Of a DNA stretch of 64,000 bases, positions 51,656 to 60,470 are shown piece by piece; the first letter of the stretch is position 1; every line of letters starts with the position of its first letter. Both the position numbers and the translations under genes were made by a program. The notes below the pieces were generated by a model. That model had not been told where the DNA came from. It did no database searches and saw only the letters and a list, made by a program, of their open reading frames with translations. This DNA is from UBA10649 sp963749905 (GTDB lineage: Bacteria > Actinomycetota > Actinomycetes > S36-B12): assembly GCA_963749905.1 (NCBI GenBank), contig CAVVOF010000004.1:868001-932000 (forward strand), given 5' to 3'.

Positions 51656-52066
51656 TCAGGGTGTTGTGGCGGCCGGTTGGGCATCTCGCGACACTGCTCG
51701 CGCGATGTTGGCGGCGCCACTCGACAGGCCGCGACGCCAAGGCAGGACGCCCTCGACCTCGACTTCGATCGAGAAGCTCAGGACTGTCCTGATGAGCACG
51801 ATGATGCCCAGGATCGCGACATTCTCCAACGTCGGAGCCACCGTGACGGTGCGGATGAGGTCGGCGGCGACGAGAATCTCGAGTCCCAGCAGGATCACGC
51901 CTCCGAACGATTCCCGCAGGACCGTGAAGGCGCGGCGCCCATCGCGCCACCTGATCAGCGACCGTGCGGCGAGGGCGAAGCACACGAACAGTCCCACCAC
52001 CAGCACGGCCGCAGCGATGGCCTCGAGGAACTGGACCGCATTCTCCATCGACTCAGTGAACGTCAT
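51656..52066 (-). CDS. DUF1622 family membrane protein
   Basis: 136 residues from ATG 52066. Three hydrophobic helices; the conserved centre is RESFGGVILLGLEILVAADL followed by IRTVTVAPTLENVAILGIIV and LIRTVLSFSIEVEVEG, which is the DUF1622 signature. Membrane protein of unknown function, found in many bacteria. Same strand as the downstream-lying... SulP upstream gene at 53860-52178 with 112 bp between. Confidence 0.92.
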   Translation of the reverse strand: MTFTESMENAVQFLEAIAAAVLVVGLFVCFALAARSLIRWRDGRRAFTVLRESFGGVILLGLEILVAADLIRTVTVAPTLENVAILGIIVLIRTVLSFSIEVEVEGVLPWRRGLSSGAANIARAVSRDAQPAATTP

Positions 52067-52177
52067 AGTGAGGGAGCCTAGGGGCCTCACTCACGCTATA
52101 CGTGAAGCCCCGAACCACAGTGCGGCGCGGTCCCCTTGCACCCAGAGGGACCGTGGAGAAGCACCGTATCGGCGGTC

Positions 52178-53860
52178 CTACTGGACCGTCTCGTCGCCCT
52201 TGCCTTGCTGGGCGGCGATCCAGGCGGCAGCGTCGGCCTCTGCGCGCTGGAGGGTGGCGCCCACTCGCTCGTCACCTCCGTAGATCCCATCGGGCCCGAT
52301 GAGGCCCGCGATGCCGCTGATGGCGAGCTGTCGGTCGATGCGTTGGTTCGTGGACACGATGACGAGTCGGCAGTCCACCTCGGCTAGGGACGTCGCGTAT
52401 CGAAGGAGGACATCCATAAACGTGGAACCGAGATCGCTTCGTCCACGCAGTCGCAGGATGACCACGCTGTGGCGCGAACCCTCGCCTACCACCGGGAGGA
52501 GCGCCTCAAACACCGGTGCAGCGGCGAAGAAGAGGCTTCCATATGGTTGCAGCACGACGACCTCGTTGGCGGGAAGCAGCGCCGGGGGATCGGCTTCGAA
52601 AAGATGCCCGTCGATGTCGTACTGCTGGCGCTTCACGGTTACCTTGTTCGACTGCTGGACGACGTACAGGATGACCGACAGGCCCACTCCAACCAGAACC
52701 GCGTACTGCAGGGGGATGACCATCGTCAGTGCGAACGTGACGACCAGCACGACCTTCTGCACTGCGCCGGTTCTCCATACGGAGCGTATGTTCGCAGGGT
52801 TGATTGTGCGATAACCGATGAGCATCAGCAGGCCCGCCAACGCCGGCATGGCGACGTAGCCGACGACTCCCCCGAAAGCGACGATGACGATCGCCATCAC
52901 CACTCCGGCGATCACGAGCGACTGACGCGACCGGGCGCCGGCCTCCTTGTTCACGGCGGACGCCGAGACAGATCCACCGACCGGCATCCCCTGGAACACC
53001 CCCGCCGCGATGTTGGCGACCCCTTGCCCGGCAAAGTCGCGGGACGCATCGGGAGAGCTGCCGTCGGGATTCGGATAGGTCGTCGAGATGCTTGCCCCCT
53101 GCACAAGTCCGACAAATGCCAGCGAGAGGGCCGGGATCAGCAACGACGGGATCAGCAGCAGCACCGGCGCCTCGGGCCGCGGGAGAGACGACAACTCGAC
53201 ACCGAGATCATTCAGCGTCGCCACCCCGTCCCACCCGAACACCGCAGCGGCCGCGGACGTCAGGATGACGGAGACGACCAAACCCATCGGCCCGACGCGG
53301 GTGCGCTCCAGAACAATGATCAACGCGATCGTCGCGGTCCCCACCGCAACCGTCGCCCACTGGAGCTGTCCAGGCTGGATAAGGGTGTTGAAGGCGCGGA
53401 CCACCCGGTTGGGGCCGTCGGCGCTATAGCCCGTGAAGTTCGCCAACTGACCCAGAATGATGTTGACGCCTACGGCATTGATGAACCCGACCATCACCGC
53501 GTTCGAGACGAACCGCAGCACCGAGCCGAGCTTGAACAAGCCCGCGGCAAGCATGACAACACCTGTGAGCATCGACAAAGTGAACAAGGCCTGCGCCGGG
53601 TCGCTGGCACCGTGTACCTCGGGGACGTCCGCGACAATCATCGCCATCGCACCGGTGCCCTGGATCGCCATGAACGCCGAGCTCGTCACGACAGCGCCCG
53701 TGATCGTGCCGACCATGTAGGCGTACAGGCCCGAGAGCGGGTTGACACCGGCCAGCAGGCCTGTGGCCAGGCCATCGGGCACGCTCTGAACACCCAGGAC
53801 AAGCCCCGCGACAGCATCCTGCCGCAGCGTGGCCTTGCGGAACGGAACCCAGCGCCTCAT
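52178..53860 (-). CDS. SulP family anion transporter with STAS domain
   Basis: 560 residues. Membrane core has LVLGVQSVPDGLATGLLAGV at helix 1, the PVGGSVSASAVNKEAGARSR motif after helix 8, and GQGVANIAAGVFQGM, with eleven to fourteen helices. STAS domain at ~440-545 (HSVVILRLRGRSDLGSTFMD, VDCRLVIVSTNQRI). More like typical bacterial SulP than the shorter one at 1848. Substrate unknown; sulfate or bicarbonate are possible. Downstream on the same strand is DUF1622. Confidence 0.93.
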   Translation of the reverse strand: MRRWVPFRKATLRQDAVAGLVLGVQSVPDGLATGLLAGVNPLSGLYAYMVGTITGAVVTSSAFMAIQGTGAMAMIVADVPEVHGASDPAQALFTLSMLTGVVMLAAGLFKLGSVLRFVSNAVMVGFINAVGVNIILGQLANFTGYSADGPNRVVRAFNTLIQPGQLQWATVAVGTATIALIIVLERTRVGPMGLVVSVILTSAAAAVFGWDGVATLNDLGVELSSLPRPEAPVLLLIPSLLIPALSLAFVGLVQGASISTTYPNPDGSSPDASRDFAGQGVANIAAGVFQGMPVGGSVSASAVNKEAGARSRQSLVIAGVVMAIVIVAFGGVVGYVAMPALAGLLMLIGYRTINPANIRSVWRTGAVQKVVLVVTFALTMVIPLQYAVLVGVGLSVILYVVQQSNKVTVKRQQYDIDGHLFEADPPALLPANEVVVLQPYGSLFFAAAPVFEALLPVVGEGSRHSVVILRLRGRSDLGSTFMDVLLRYATSLAEVDCRLVIVSTNQRIDRQLAISGIAGLIGPDGIYGGDERVGATLQRAEADAAAWIAAQQGKGDETVQ

Positions 53861-54070
53861 GCGGCGAACCTCCCCAAGGATGGCGCAAGGTTCGCTGGTC
53901 CGTGCGCAGGATCCTGTGCCAGCACGCCCGCCTCCCGAAGCATCACCACCGCAGCCGCGCCAATCCAGTGAACCAGCAGGGGTCTTGACGGATCGTAGTC
54001 AGCACGATGGCCTCCATGTCCTGCGTCCGAACTCCGGGAAGAAACATCACCCCTCCCTTACCCTGTCGAC

Positions 54071-54904
54071 ATGACCCATGCGCGAGGTAGGAACCTGCTG
54101 CTCGTTCCCGCGATCATGTTCGCCGCTGCCGTGGCGATCAGCGGTTGCGGCTCGACCTCGTCCCCCGTCTCGGAGGCCACGTCCTCGTTGACATCCGCCA
54201 CAGCGGAAGTGGCGGGCACAGCGTGGCTCCTCGAGTCGTACGCAGCGGCAGACGGCGCCACGGTGGCAGCGACACAGGGCAGTGATGCAGGCTCCTTGTC
54301 GTTCGGTTCCGACGGGACCTTCAGCGGCTCTACCGGGTGCAATCGGATCGCCGGTACTTTCCTGCAGGACGGCTCGTCCTTGACGATGCAGCCCGGGCCG
54401 ATGACGCTGAAGGCCTGCACCGGTGCGGCGGCCGACCAGGAATCTGCAGTTCTGGCAGCGCTCCCCAAGGTTGCATCGTTCACGTCGGCTAGCTCGCTGG
54501 TCCTTCTCGACGCTGGTGGCGCCACCTTGCTCACGTACGCGCCCGGGCTGACCGAGCTTGCTGGCTCGTCGTGGCTGGTCACCGGTATCAACAACGGCAA
54601 GGAGGCCGTGGTCGGCGTCGCGGGCACCGACCAGGTCACGGCCGCGTTCAGCGCTGACGGGACGGTCAGCGGGTCGGGTGGATGCAACTCGTTCAACGCT
54701 CCCTACACGACGCCGGCGGCGGGCCAGATCACGATCGGGGCTGTCGCATCGACGATGATGGCCTGCCCCGACCCGGTCATGCAGGTCGAGCAGGACTACT
54801 TCACGGCGCTGGGGAAGGCGACCACCTACGAGATCGACGGCACCACCTTGACCCTCCGGGATGCCGACGGCGCGACGCAGGTGTTCTTCACATCGATGAC
54901 CTAG
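54071..54904 (+). CDS. Lipoprotein with two META (HslJ-like) domains
   Basis: 277 residues. Lipoprotein signal AAAVAISGCGS. Two tandem META domains at ~50-155 and ~165-275, each with the pattern W-L-[LV]-x... and G-x-x-G-C-N-x-[IF] (SGSTGCNRIAGTF and SGSGGCNSFNAPY), plus the T-x-M-A-C motif in the second (ASTMMACPDPVMQVEQDYF). Related HslJ is a heat-inducible outer-surface protein. Anchored outside the cell membrane; role in stress or drug resistance is only inferred. Confidence 0.93.
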   Translation: MTHARGRNLLLVPAIMFAAAVAISGCGSTSSPVSEATSSLTSATAEVAGTAWLLESYAAADGATVAATQGSDAGSLSFGSDGTFSGSTGCNRIAGTFLQDGSSLTMQPGPMTLKACTGAAADQESAVLAALPKVASFTSASSLVLLDAGGATLLTYAPGLTELAGSSWLVTGINNGKEAVVGVAGTDQVTAAFSADGTVSGSGGCNSFNAPYTTPAAGQITIGAVASTMMACPDPVMQVEQDYFTALGKATTYEIDGTTLTLRDADGATQVFFTSMT

Positions 54905-55025
54905 GCCGAACTCGGCCGAGAATCGGGAGCCGATCGCTCCCTGTCCTGATGGGAAGCCACGGGGCGCCCTTCGCGTCACGCGTCGAGTACCCAGCGTGAG
55001 CCCTGCATGCGCATGCCGATGGGAG

Positions 55026-56156
55026 CTATTCGGTGTCATGGGCCGTGGGCCGCGCCGGGTCCGGGGGTGCGTCGGGTCGAGGGTCGTCCGGCGAGGGCCA
55101 CGGGGCGGTGTCCTGGGATCCGTGCGTAGTTCGCCGCCACCAGGTGACCGCGATGCCTCCGAGGAGGATGGGGACGAGCAGAGAGAACACGCGCCACACG
55201 ATCAGTCCCGCCACGATCCGCGCCTCGTAGTCAACGCCCGCGACCTGCGTCCACGCCGCCACCAGAAACGCGTCGAGTATGCCGAGGCCCATCAAGGGGA
55301 ACAGGGTGAGTGGATAGGCGACGAGGAATGTGCTGAGCACGAGCAACGTGGCCACGGCATCGGAGTCGACGCCGACGAGGCGAAGCGCCGCGATCAGAAG
55401 GAGCGCCTCAGCGAGCACCATGACCGTCAGCGCCAGCAGGGACGGGGTGATCCCCGTGCGCACGCGATCCCCTACCCGACCCCGGAACTCGATCACCGAG
55501 CGGGACCACGCCTCGGGCTCCACCTCGTGTCGGAATCGCGAGGCGACACGACCCGCAGTCAGCCCGATGATCCTGGCCAGTCGGTCGCCGCGGCTCAAGG
55601 ACACGAGCGCCACGAGGATGACGACAGCAACCACGGCCGACCCGATGGCCGCCCAGATGTGGCCCGCGTCCGCCTCGATGAAGGCGAACAGCACCAGCCC
55701 GAGGGCGGGAGCGGCGAACCGGACGACGTAGAACGTGAGCGTGTTCAGCGTCACGCCGGCCATGCCCTCGAGCGGGTCGATGCCCCAGGATCGGAACATC
55801 GAAACCCGCAGCACCACATCCGAAGGGGGTGGTGCCACCGTTCCCACGAGGATGGCGCCCATGTCGTTCTGCATCGATCGCGGCAGGGACAGGCCATTGA
55901 CGAACTTGGCGAGTGGCACGCCGTTGAACGTCTGACGGGCGAGCAGCACGATGAGCAGGAGGATCGCTCCGGGCAGCGTTAACTGCCGAACCGAGGTCCA
56001 CACCGAGCTCCAGTCGATGGCGCCGACGAGGCCGATGATGATCCGGGCCGCGAGGAGGGCGACCGCAAGCAGGACGATCGGGCGCGCGATTCGCCAGTAA
56101 CGCGCGGCCCGTGAGCGCTCCTCGACGGGGCCGGGATCGGCCGTCTCGTCAGTCAT
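55026..56156 (-). CDS. Lysylphosphatidylglycerol synthase-like TM protein
   Basis: 376 residues, eight hydrophobic helices, hallmark patterns of the LPG_synthase_TM (UPF0104) family: GVPLAKFVNGLSLPRSMQND, GAILVGTVAPPPSDVVLRVS, PLEGMAGVTLNTLTFYVVRF, and the end FLVAYPLTLFPLMGLGILDA. It lacks the cytoplasmic aminoacyl-transferase domain, so it is a flippase-like or integral membrane partner of unknown role. Overlaps the HAD gene by 8 bp, last gene of the sulfatase operon. Confidence 0.88.
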   Translation of the reverse strand: MTDETADPGPVEERSRAARYWRIARPIVLLAVALLAARIIIGLVGAIDWSSVWTSVRQLTLPGAILLLIVLLARQTFNGVPLAKFVNGLSLPRSMQNDMGAILVGTVAPPPSDVVLRVSMFRSWGIDPLEGMAGVTLNTLTFYVVRFAAPALGLVLFAFIEADAGHIWAAIGSAVVAVVILVALVSLSRGDRLARIIGLTAGRVASRFRHEVEPEAWSRSVIEFRGRVGDRVRTGITPSLLALTVMVLAEALLLIAALRLVGVDSDAVATLLVLSTFLVAYPLTLFPLMGLGILDAFLVAAWTQVAGVDYEARIVAGLIVWRVFSLLVPILLGGIAVTWWRRTTHGSQDTAPWPSPDDPRPDAPPDPARPTAHDTE

Positions 56157-57051
56157 CGGCTCCCCTCTCCGCGAACACGGTGCTCCAGTCGTCCTTCACG
56201 CTGACGACTGTCCAGCCGCGCAGCTGCGCCTCCGACAGCGACCTCTGGTCCGTGTAGGCGAACTCCCGGTCTGCGTCGTCGTGGTCGATCAGCAGGCCGA
56301 AGGCCGCGACGGTGAGCATCTCGATGTCACCCTCGGAGTTGCCGGCCGCGAATGCGGGCATCCGACCCGCCTGCGCGTAGATGGTCTCCGGCTTCCTCGG
56401 GCCGAGATTGATGGGCCCCTGGAGTCCTTCTCTCCGGATGAGGCCGCCATCGGCGTACGTGTAGTCGGCCGCTGAGCCGATGACGTTCTCCTTGTAGATG
56501 CCCCAGGTCTCCTCGGCGAAGACCCTCATGAAGTCCCGGCCGCCGCCGGAGCACACGAAGACTCGGAAGTCGTGGGCCCGCAGGAGGTCGAAGAGCTCGA
56601 GCATCGGCTGGTACACCAGGTCGCTGTACAAGCGGCCCATGGTCGGCTGCCGAGCTGTCGCCAGCCACTCGTGCACCTGCGCGTCGAACTCGGCAGGAGT
56701 GCAGCCCGTCCACGACCGCGAGAATGCCTGGAGGATCGTCTCGATCACGGCTGGGTCCTGAGCGGCGATGCCGCGGAGGAACGCCGGATCATTGTCGATG
56801 AGCGCCTTGTAGGGCTGGAGGTCGGCCAGCGACGGGTCTGCCGCGACCTCCTCGCGCCACTTCCCGAACACGAAGTCGAACTGGGGCGGCAGCGGCACCT
56901 CGACCCACAGGGTCCCGTCATTGTCGAAGGTGGCGATGCGGTCGAGAACCGGGATGAAGTCCGGCCCCGGCGTCGTGACGCGCTGCACGAACTCGAGGAT
57001 GGCCGCCTTGGCGGGCCCGTCGTTCCAGCTGGGCAGTTCGTGCGCGGTCAT
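56149..57051 (-). CDS. HAD family hydrolase (phosphatase-like)
   Basis: 300 residues from ATG 57051, four bases inside the sulfatase-modifying gene. HAD motif I is RIATFDNDGTLWVEV (D-x-D-G-T), motif II is FVCSGGGRDFMRVFAE, and motif IV is MPAFAAGNSEGDIEML. A helical cap of about 100 residues lies between motifs I and II. Substrate unknown; acid phosphatase-like. Its place between FGE and the membrane protein is conserved only by overlaps here. Confidence 0.9.
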   Translation of the reverse strand: MTAHELPSWNDGPAKAAILEFVQRVTTPGPDFIPVLDRIATFDNDGTLWVEVPLPPQFDFVFGKWREEVAADPSLADLQPYKALIDNDPAFLRGIAAQDPAVIETILQAFSRSWTGCTPAEFDAQVHEWLATARQPTMGRLYSDLVYQPMLELFDLLRAHDFRVFVCSGGGRDFMRVFAEETWGIYKENVIGSAADYTYADGGLIRREGLQGPINLGPRKPETIYAQAGRMPAFAAGNSEGDIEMLTVAAFGLLIDHDDADREFAYTDQRSLSEAQLRGWTVVSVKDDWSTVFAERGADD

Positions 57052-58007
57052 GTGCCTACTCCGCTTACGCAGCGGAAACCGACGTGGCTCATGCCGGTGT
57101 CGATCATCTGCGGGCGGCGGGCGGCGGGCCGGTAGCGCAGGCAGTAGGAGTCGGCGCACAGGAACGAGCCGCCCTTGATGACCTTGCGGGGGACGCGGAA
57201 CTGCGGCTGCCGCGGGTCCAGGCTGCCCTCGACCGATCCGCCACGAGGGTCACGGGGAACACAGCACGGGGACGTGTCCGCGAAGCGGGTCTCGGCGTAC
57301 CAGTCGTCGGTCCACTCCCACACGTTGCCGGCCATGTCGAACAGCCCGTAGCCGTTCGGGGGGTAGGCCCCCACCGGCGCCGTGCTGCCGTATCCCGACT
57401 CGGCTCGCCACGGAAAGTCCCCGTGCCAGTAGTGAGCCAGTCGCTCACCCGGGCCCTCCGGATCGTCCCCCCACGTGAAGGTCGTGCCCTCCAGGCCACC
57501 TCGTGCCGCCCGTTCCCACTGGGCCTCCGTGGGCAGTGCCAGCCCGGCCCAGTCCGCATAGGCCGCGGCATCCTCGTACGCCACGTGGACGACCGGGTGA
57601 TCCGAGCGACCGGCGACGTCGCTGCCCGGGCCCTCCGGATGCCGCCAGTCGGCTCCCGGGGTCCAGGTCCACCACTGGCTCAGGTGACGCAGGTCGACAG
57701 GGCCCGCCGTCCCGGTGAACACCATCGAGCCGGGAACGAGGTTCTCCTTCGGAGCACCGGGGAAGTCGTCCGGGTCAAGCGGCCGCTCGGCAACAGTGAC
57801 ATAGCCCGTGTCCGCGACGAACGCCGCGTACTCGGCATTCGTGACCGTCGTGCGACTGATCCAGAACCCGGTGACCTCCACCGCACGCGCGGGAGCCTCC
57901 TCGGGATAGTGACGATCAGATCCCATTCGGAAGGTTCCCTCAGGGATCCACACCATGTCGGCCGCCTGCGGATCGCCGACGGCCGACACTGGAGGGGACT
58001 CGCTCAC
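57048..58007 (-). CDS. Formylglycine-generating enzyme (sulfatase maturase)
   Basis: 319 residues. FGE-sulfatase fold: N-terminal VWIPEGTFRMGSDRHYPEEA, then WISRTTVTNAEYAAFVADTG, LPTEAQWERAARGGLEGTTF and NGYGLFDMAGNVWEWTDDWY. The catalytic copper-binding pair is Cys284 and Cys289 in KGGSFLCADSYCLRYRPAAR, with the same five-residue spacing as human FGE Cys336/Cys341. It oxidises the sulfatase active-site Cys to formylglycine. Overlaps the sulfatase gene by four bases, which identifies its main substrate. Confidence 0.96.
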   Translation of the reverse strand: MSESPPVSAVGDPQAADMVWIPEGTFRMGSDRHYPEEAPARAVEVTGFWISRTTVTNAEYAAFVADTGYVTVAERPLDPDDFPGAPKENLVPGSMVFTGTAGPVDLRHLSQWWTWTPGADWRHPEGPGSDVAGRSDHPVVHVAYEDAAAYADWAGLALPTEAQWERAARGGLEGTTFTWGDDPEGPGERLAHYWHGDFPWRAESGYGSTAPVGAYPPNGYGLFDMAGNVWEWTDDWYAETRFADTSPCCVPRDPRGGSVEGSLDPRQPQFRVPRKVIKGGSFLCADSYCLRYRPAARRPQMIDTGMSHVGFRCVSGVGT

Positions 58008-59506
58008 GCGCTGCGCAAGCCTGCCCGCAGCTTGTCCAGCGCGGCAGTGACCCCGAAGGTCGCGCTCTCCTGCCGCGGGGGGAACTCCAGGAACGTCGCG
58101 GCCATCTGCGCGACGAAGGCCTGAGCCGGCACCAGCAGGAAGGCGTGGTCGATGAGCCAGTCGTAGTAGGTGTTCGACGTGAAGTCGGCACGCTCATACG
58201 GGTCGGTCCGCAGGTTGAAGATCTTGGGGACCCGCAGCTCGACGAACGGCTCGGCCCAGACCTGCAGCGTGCCGGTGACGCGCTGCTCGAGGAACACCAT
58301 CTTCCAGTTGTCGAACCGCACCGCGACGAGATCAGCGTCGTCGTTGACGTAGAAGAAGAAGTTGCGAGGGCTGGTGTCCGTCTCGCCCGTGAGGTAGGGC
58401 AGCTGGTTATGGCCGTCGAGGTGGACCTTGTACGTCGTCCCGCCCAGGTCGGCGCCGGCCCGCAGCTGCTCCGCGATGTCCGGCACCCCGGCCGCCGCCA
58501 GCAGCGTCGTGAACCAGTCATTGTGGCTCATGACACCGTTCAGGACGGTGTCCTCGGGGAAGTGCCCGGGCCAGCGCACCACGGCAGGCACCCGGTAGGC
58601 GCCCTCCCAGTTCGTGTTCTTCTCCCCGCGGAACGGCGTCGTCCCGGCATCGGGCCACGAGTTCATGTGGGGACCGTTGTCGGTGGAGTAGACCACGATC
58701 GTGTCCTCGGCCAGGCCGAGCTCGTCGAGGAGCTCGAGCAGCGTTCCGACCTGCTTGTCGTGGTCGATCATCACGTCGTGGTACTCCGACTGCCACCGCC
58801 CTGCCTGGCCCTTGCTCTCCGGCCGGACATGGGTGCGGAAGTGCATGTGGGTCGAGTTGAACCACACGAAGAACGGCGTGTCCGAAGCCGCACTGTCCTT
58901 GATGAACACGGTCGCGGCGTCGAGGAACTCCTCGTCGACCGTCTGCATCCGCTTCCTCGTCAGCGGTCCGGTGTCCTCGATCCGCTGCGTGCCGTCACCA
59001 TTCGCCCAGCAGTGCAGCACTCCGCGTGGGCCGAAGCCCGACCGGAAGTTCGGGAAGTCCTCCGGGCTCGGGTAGTCGTCGAGCTCGGGCTCCTCCTCGG
59101 CATTGAGGTGATACAGGTTGCCGAAGAACTCGTCGAACCCGTGCATCGTCGGCAGGTGCTCGTCGCGATCCCCGAGATGGTTCTTCCCGAAGTGCCCCGT
59201 CGCGTAGCCCTGCGCCTTCAGCGCCGTCGCGATCGTGGGGTCCTCGGCCTTGATCCCCATCTCGGCCCCGGGGAACCCGACCTTGGTCAGGCCGGTGCGC
59301 ACCGGGTTCTGGCCGCAGATGAACGCCGCCCGACCGGCAGTGCAGCTCTGCTCGCCGTAGTAGTCCGTGAACCGGACCCCTTCGTCCGCGATCCGGTCGA
59401 TGTTCGGGGTCCGGTACCCCATGACGCCATCGCTGTAGCAGCTCAGGTTCGAGATGCCGATGTCATCACCCCAGATCACCAGGATGTTCGGCTTGTCCTG
59501 CGGCAT
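58004..59506 (-). CDS. Arylsulfatase, cysteine type
   Basis: 500 residues, first gene of the operon. Metal ligands in NILVIWGDDIGISNLSCYSD; active-site Cys55 in GEQSCTAGRAAF, a C-x-A-x-R version of the C-x-P-x-R formylglycine motif; HFGKNHLGD, FFVWFNSTHMHFRTH and VVYSTDNGPHMNSWPDAGTT complete the site. No signal peptide is seen at the N-terminus (MPQDKPNIL), so it is cytoplasmic, as expected when FGE acts in the cytoplasm. Substrate not predictable. Confidence 0.95.
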   Translation of the reverse strand: MPQDKPNILVIWGDDIGISNLSCYSDGVMGYRTPNIDRIADEGVRFTDYYGEQSCTAGRAAFICGQNPVRTGLTKVGFPGAEMGIKAEDPTIATALKAQGYATGHFGKNHLGDRDEHLPTMHGFDEFFGNLYHLNAEEEPELDDYPSPEDFPNFRSGFGPRGVLHCWANGDGTQRIEDTGPLTRKRMQTVDEEFLDAATVFIKDSAASDTPFFVWFNSTHMHFRTHVRPESKGQAGRWQSEYHDVMIDHDKQVGTLLELLDELGLAEDTIVVYSTDNGPHMNSWPDAGTTPFRGEKNTNWEGAYRVPAVVRWPGHFPEDTVLNGVMSHNDWFTTLLAAAGVPDIAEQLRAGADLGGTTYKVHLDGHNQLPYLTGETDTSPRNFFFYVNDDADLVAVRFDNWKMVFLEQRVTGTLQVWAEPFVELRVPKIFNLRTDPYERADFTSNTYYDWLIDHAFLLVPAQAFVAQMAATFLEFPPRQESATFGVTAALDKLRAGLRSA

Positions 59507-59716
59507 GGCTCTCCCCTGTCTATGCGTGATCGCGGCAGACTATCCGTGATATCCGGAGTCGGCACTTGCATTCCAGGGAATTCACCCGCCCGTCACATGG
59601 ACGCGAGCGCTCAGCCGATCGACTCGAGCCTGGGGCCTGTGCCAGCCTTGCGATGTGGCATAGCGCCAGTCCAGACTGCGCCAGACGGAGCCGCCAGAGG
59701 GGAGGAGGACGACCAC

Positions 59717-60427
59717 GTGTCACCAACTCCCGTCCCAGCGAGGCAGTCGCCGAACGCGCCGAAACGCTGGCGGACGCAGCTACGGTCAATCGAGGCCGCC
59801 GCCATCGCCGGGGTTGTCTGCGCCCTCACGTGGTCGATCGGGCTCAGGGGACTTCTGGCAGCACCCTCTGTGGACGCCTCGGACGAGGAGATCATCCGCT
59901 ACTACGCCGAGCCACGACCGGGCTTCTACACCCTGGTGCTGCTGCAGTTCATCGTCATCGGGACGATCGCCTTCCTGTGGTTCATCGGCGTTGTGCGGGC
60001 CCGGCTCGGTGAAGGCGAACCCAAGCTGTTCGGAACGGTCTTCCAGGGCGGTGCGATTCTGATGGCCGGGGTCGTGCTCGTCGGAACGGCGGCCCTCGCC
60101 GCGCCTGCGGTCCTCGTCGAGGTCGGCGGCCGGCCCCCGGATCCCGGAGCAGCCTCATTGACCCGAGCGCTGGCCGTGACGCTGCTCTCCGTCTTCGCGC
60201 CCAGGGTGGCCACACTCGTCATCTTCTCCACTGCGGCGCTCGGACGCGCCACCGGCGCCCTCCCCCGGTGGCTTGTGTGGCTGAGCTACGCAGTCGGCGT
60301 CTTCGAGTTCGTCAACGTCACCGTCGCCCCGACGACTGTGTACGTGTTCCCAGCTTGGATAGCACTCGTGAGCATCGTCCTGCTCGTTCGCCGATCCTCG
60401 CGCAGCCCGGCCTTCGTGCCCGGCTGA
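59717..60427 (+). CDS. Six-helix membrane protein, unknown
   Basis: 236 residues. GTG 59717 preferred because GGAGGAGGA ends about eight bases before it; the open frame extends further upstream only antisense to the sulfatase. Hydrophobic helices at about 26-48, 68-92, 110-135, 150-170, 182-200 and 208-226. No family recognised, no conserved catalytic motif. Divergent from the sulfatase operon. Similar small integral proteins are common in actinomycetes. Confidence 0.78.
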   Translation: MSPTPVPARQSPNAPKRWRTQLRSIEAAAIAGVVCALTWSIGLRGLLAAPSVDASDEEIIRYYAEPRPGFYTLVLLQFIVIGTIAFLWFIGVVRARLGEGEPKLFGTVFQGGAILMAGVVLVGTAALAAPAVLVEVGGRPPDPGAASLTRALAVTLLSVFAPRVATLVIFSTAALGRATGALPRWLVWLSYAVGVFEFVNVTVAPTTVYVFPAWIALVSIVLLVRRSSRSPAFVPG

Positions 60428-60470
60428 AACACACCCTCCCTCACTCGGAAGCGTGGCGAAAGCGGGTCCG

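Noticed and set aside
58145..59710. Very long plus-strand frame running through the sulfatase region into the membrane protein
   Set aside because: The part before 59717 is antisense to a certain sulfatase gene; only the last 236 codons look like a protein.
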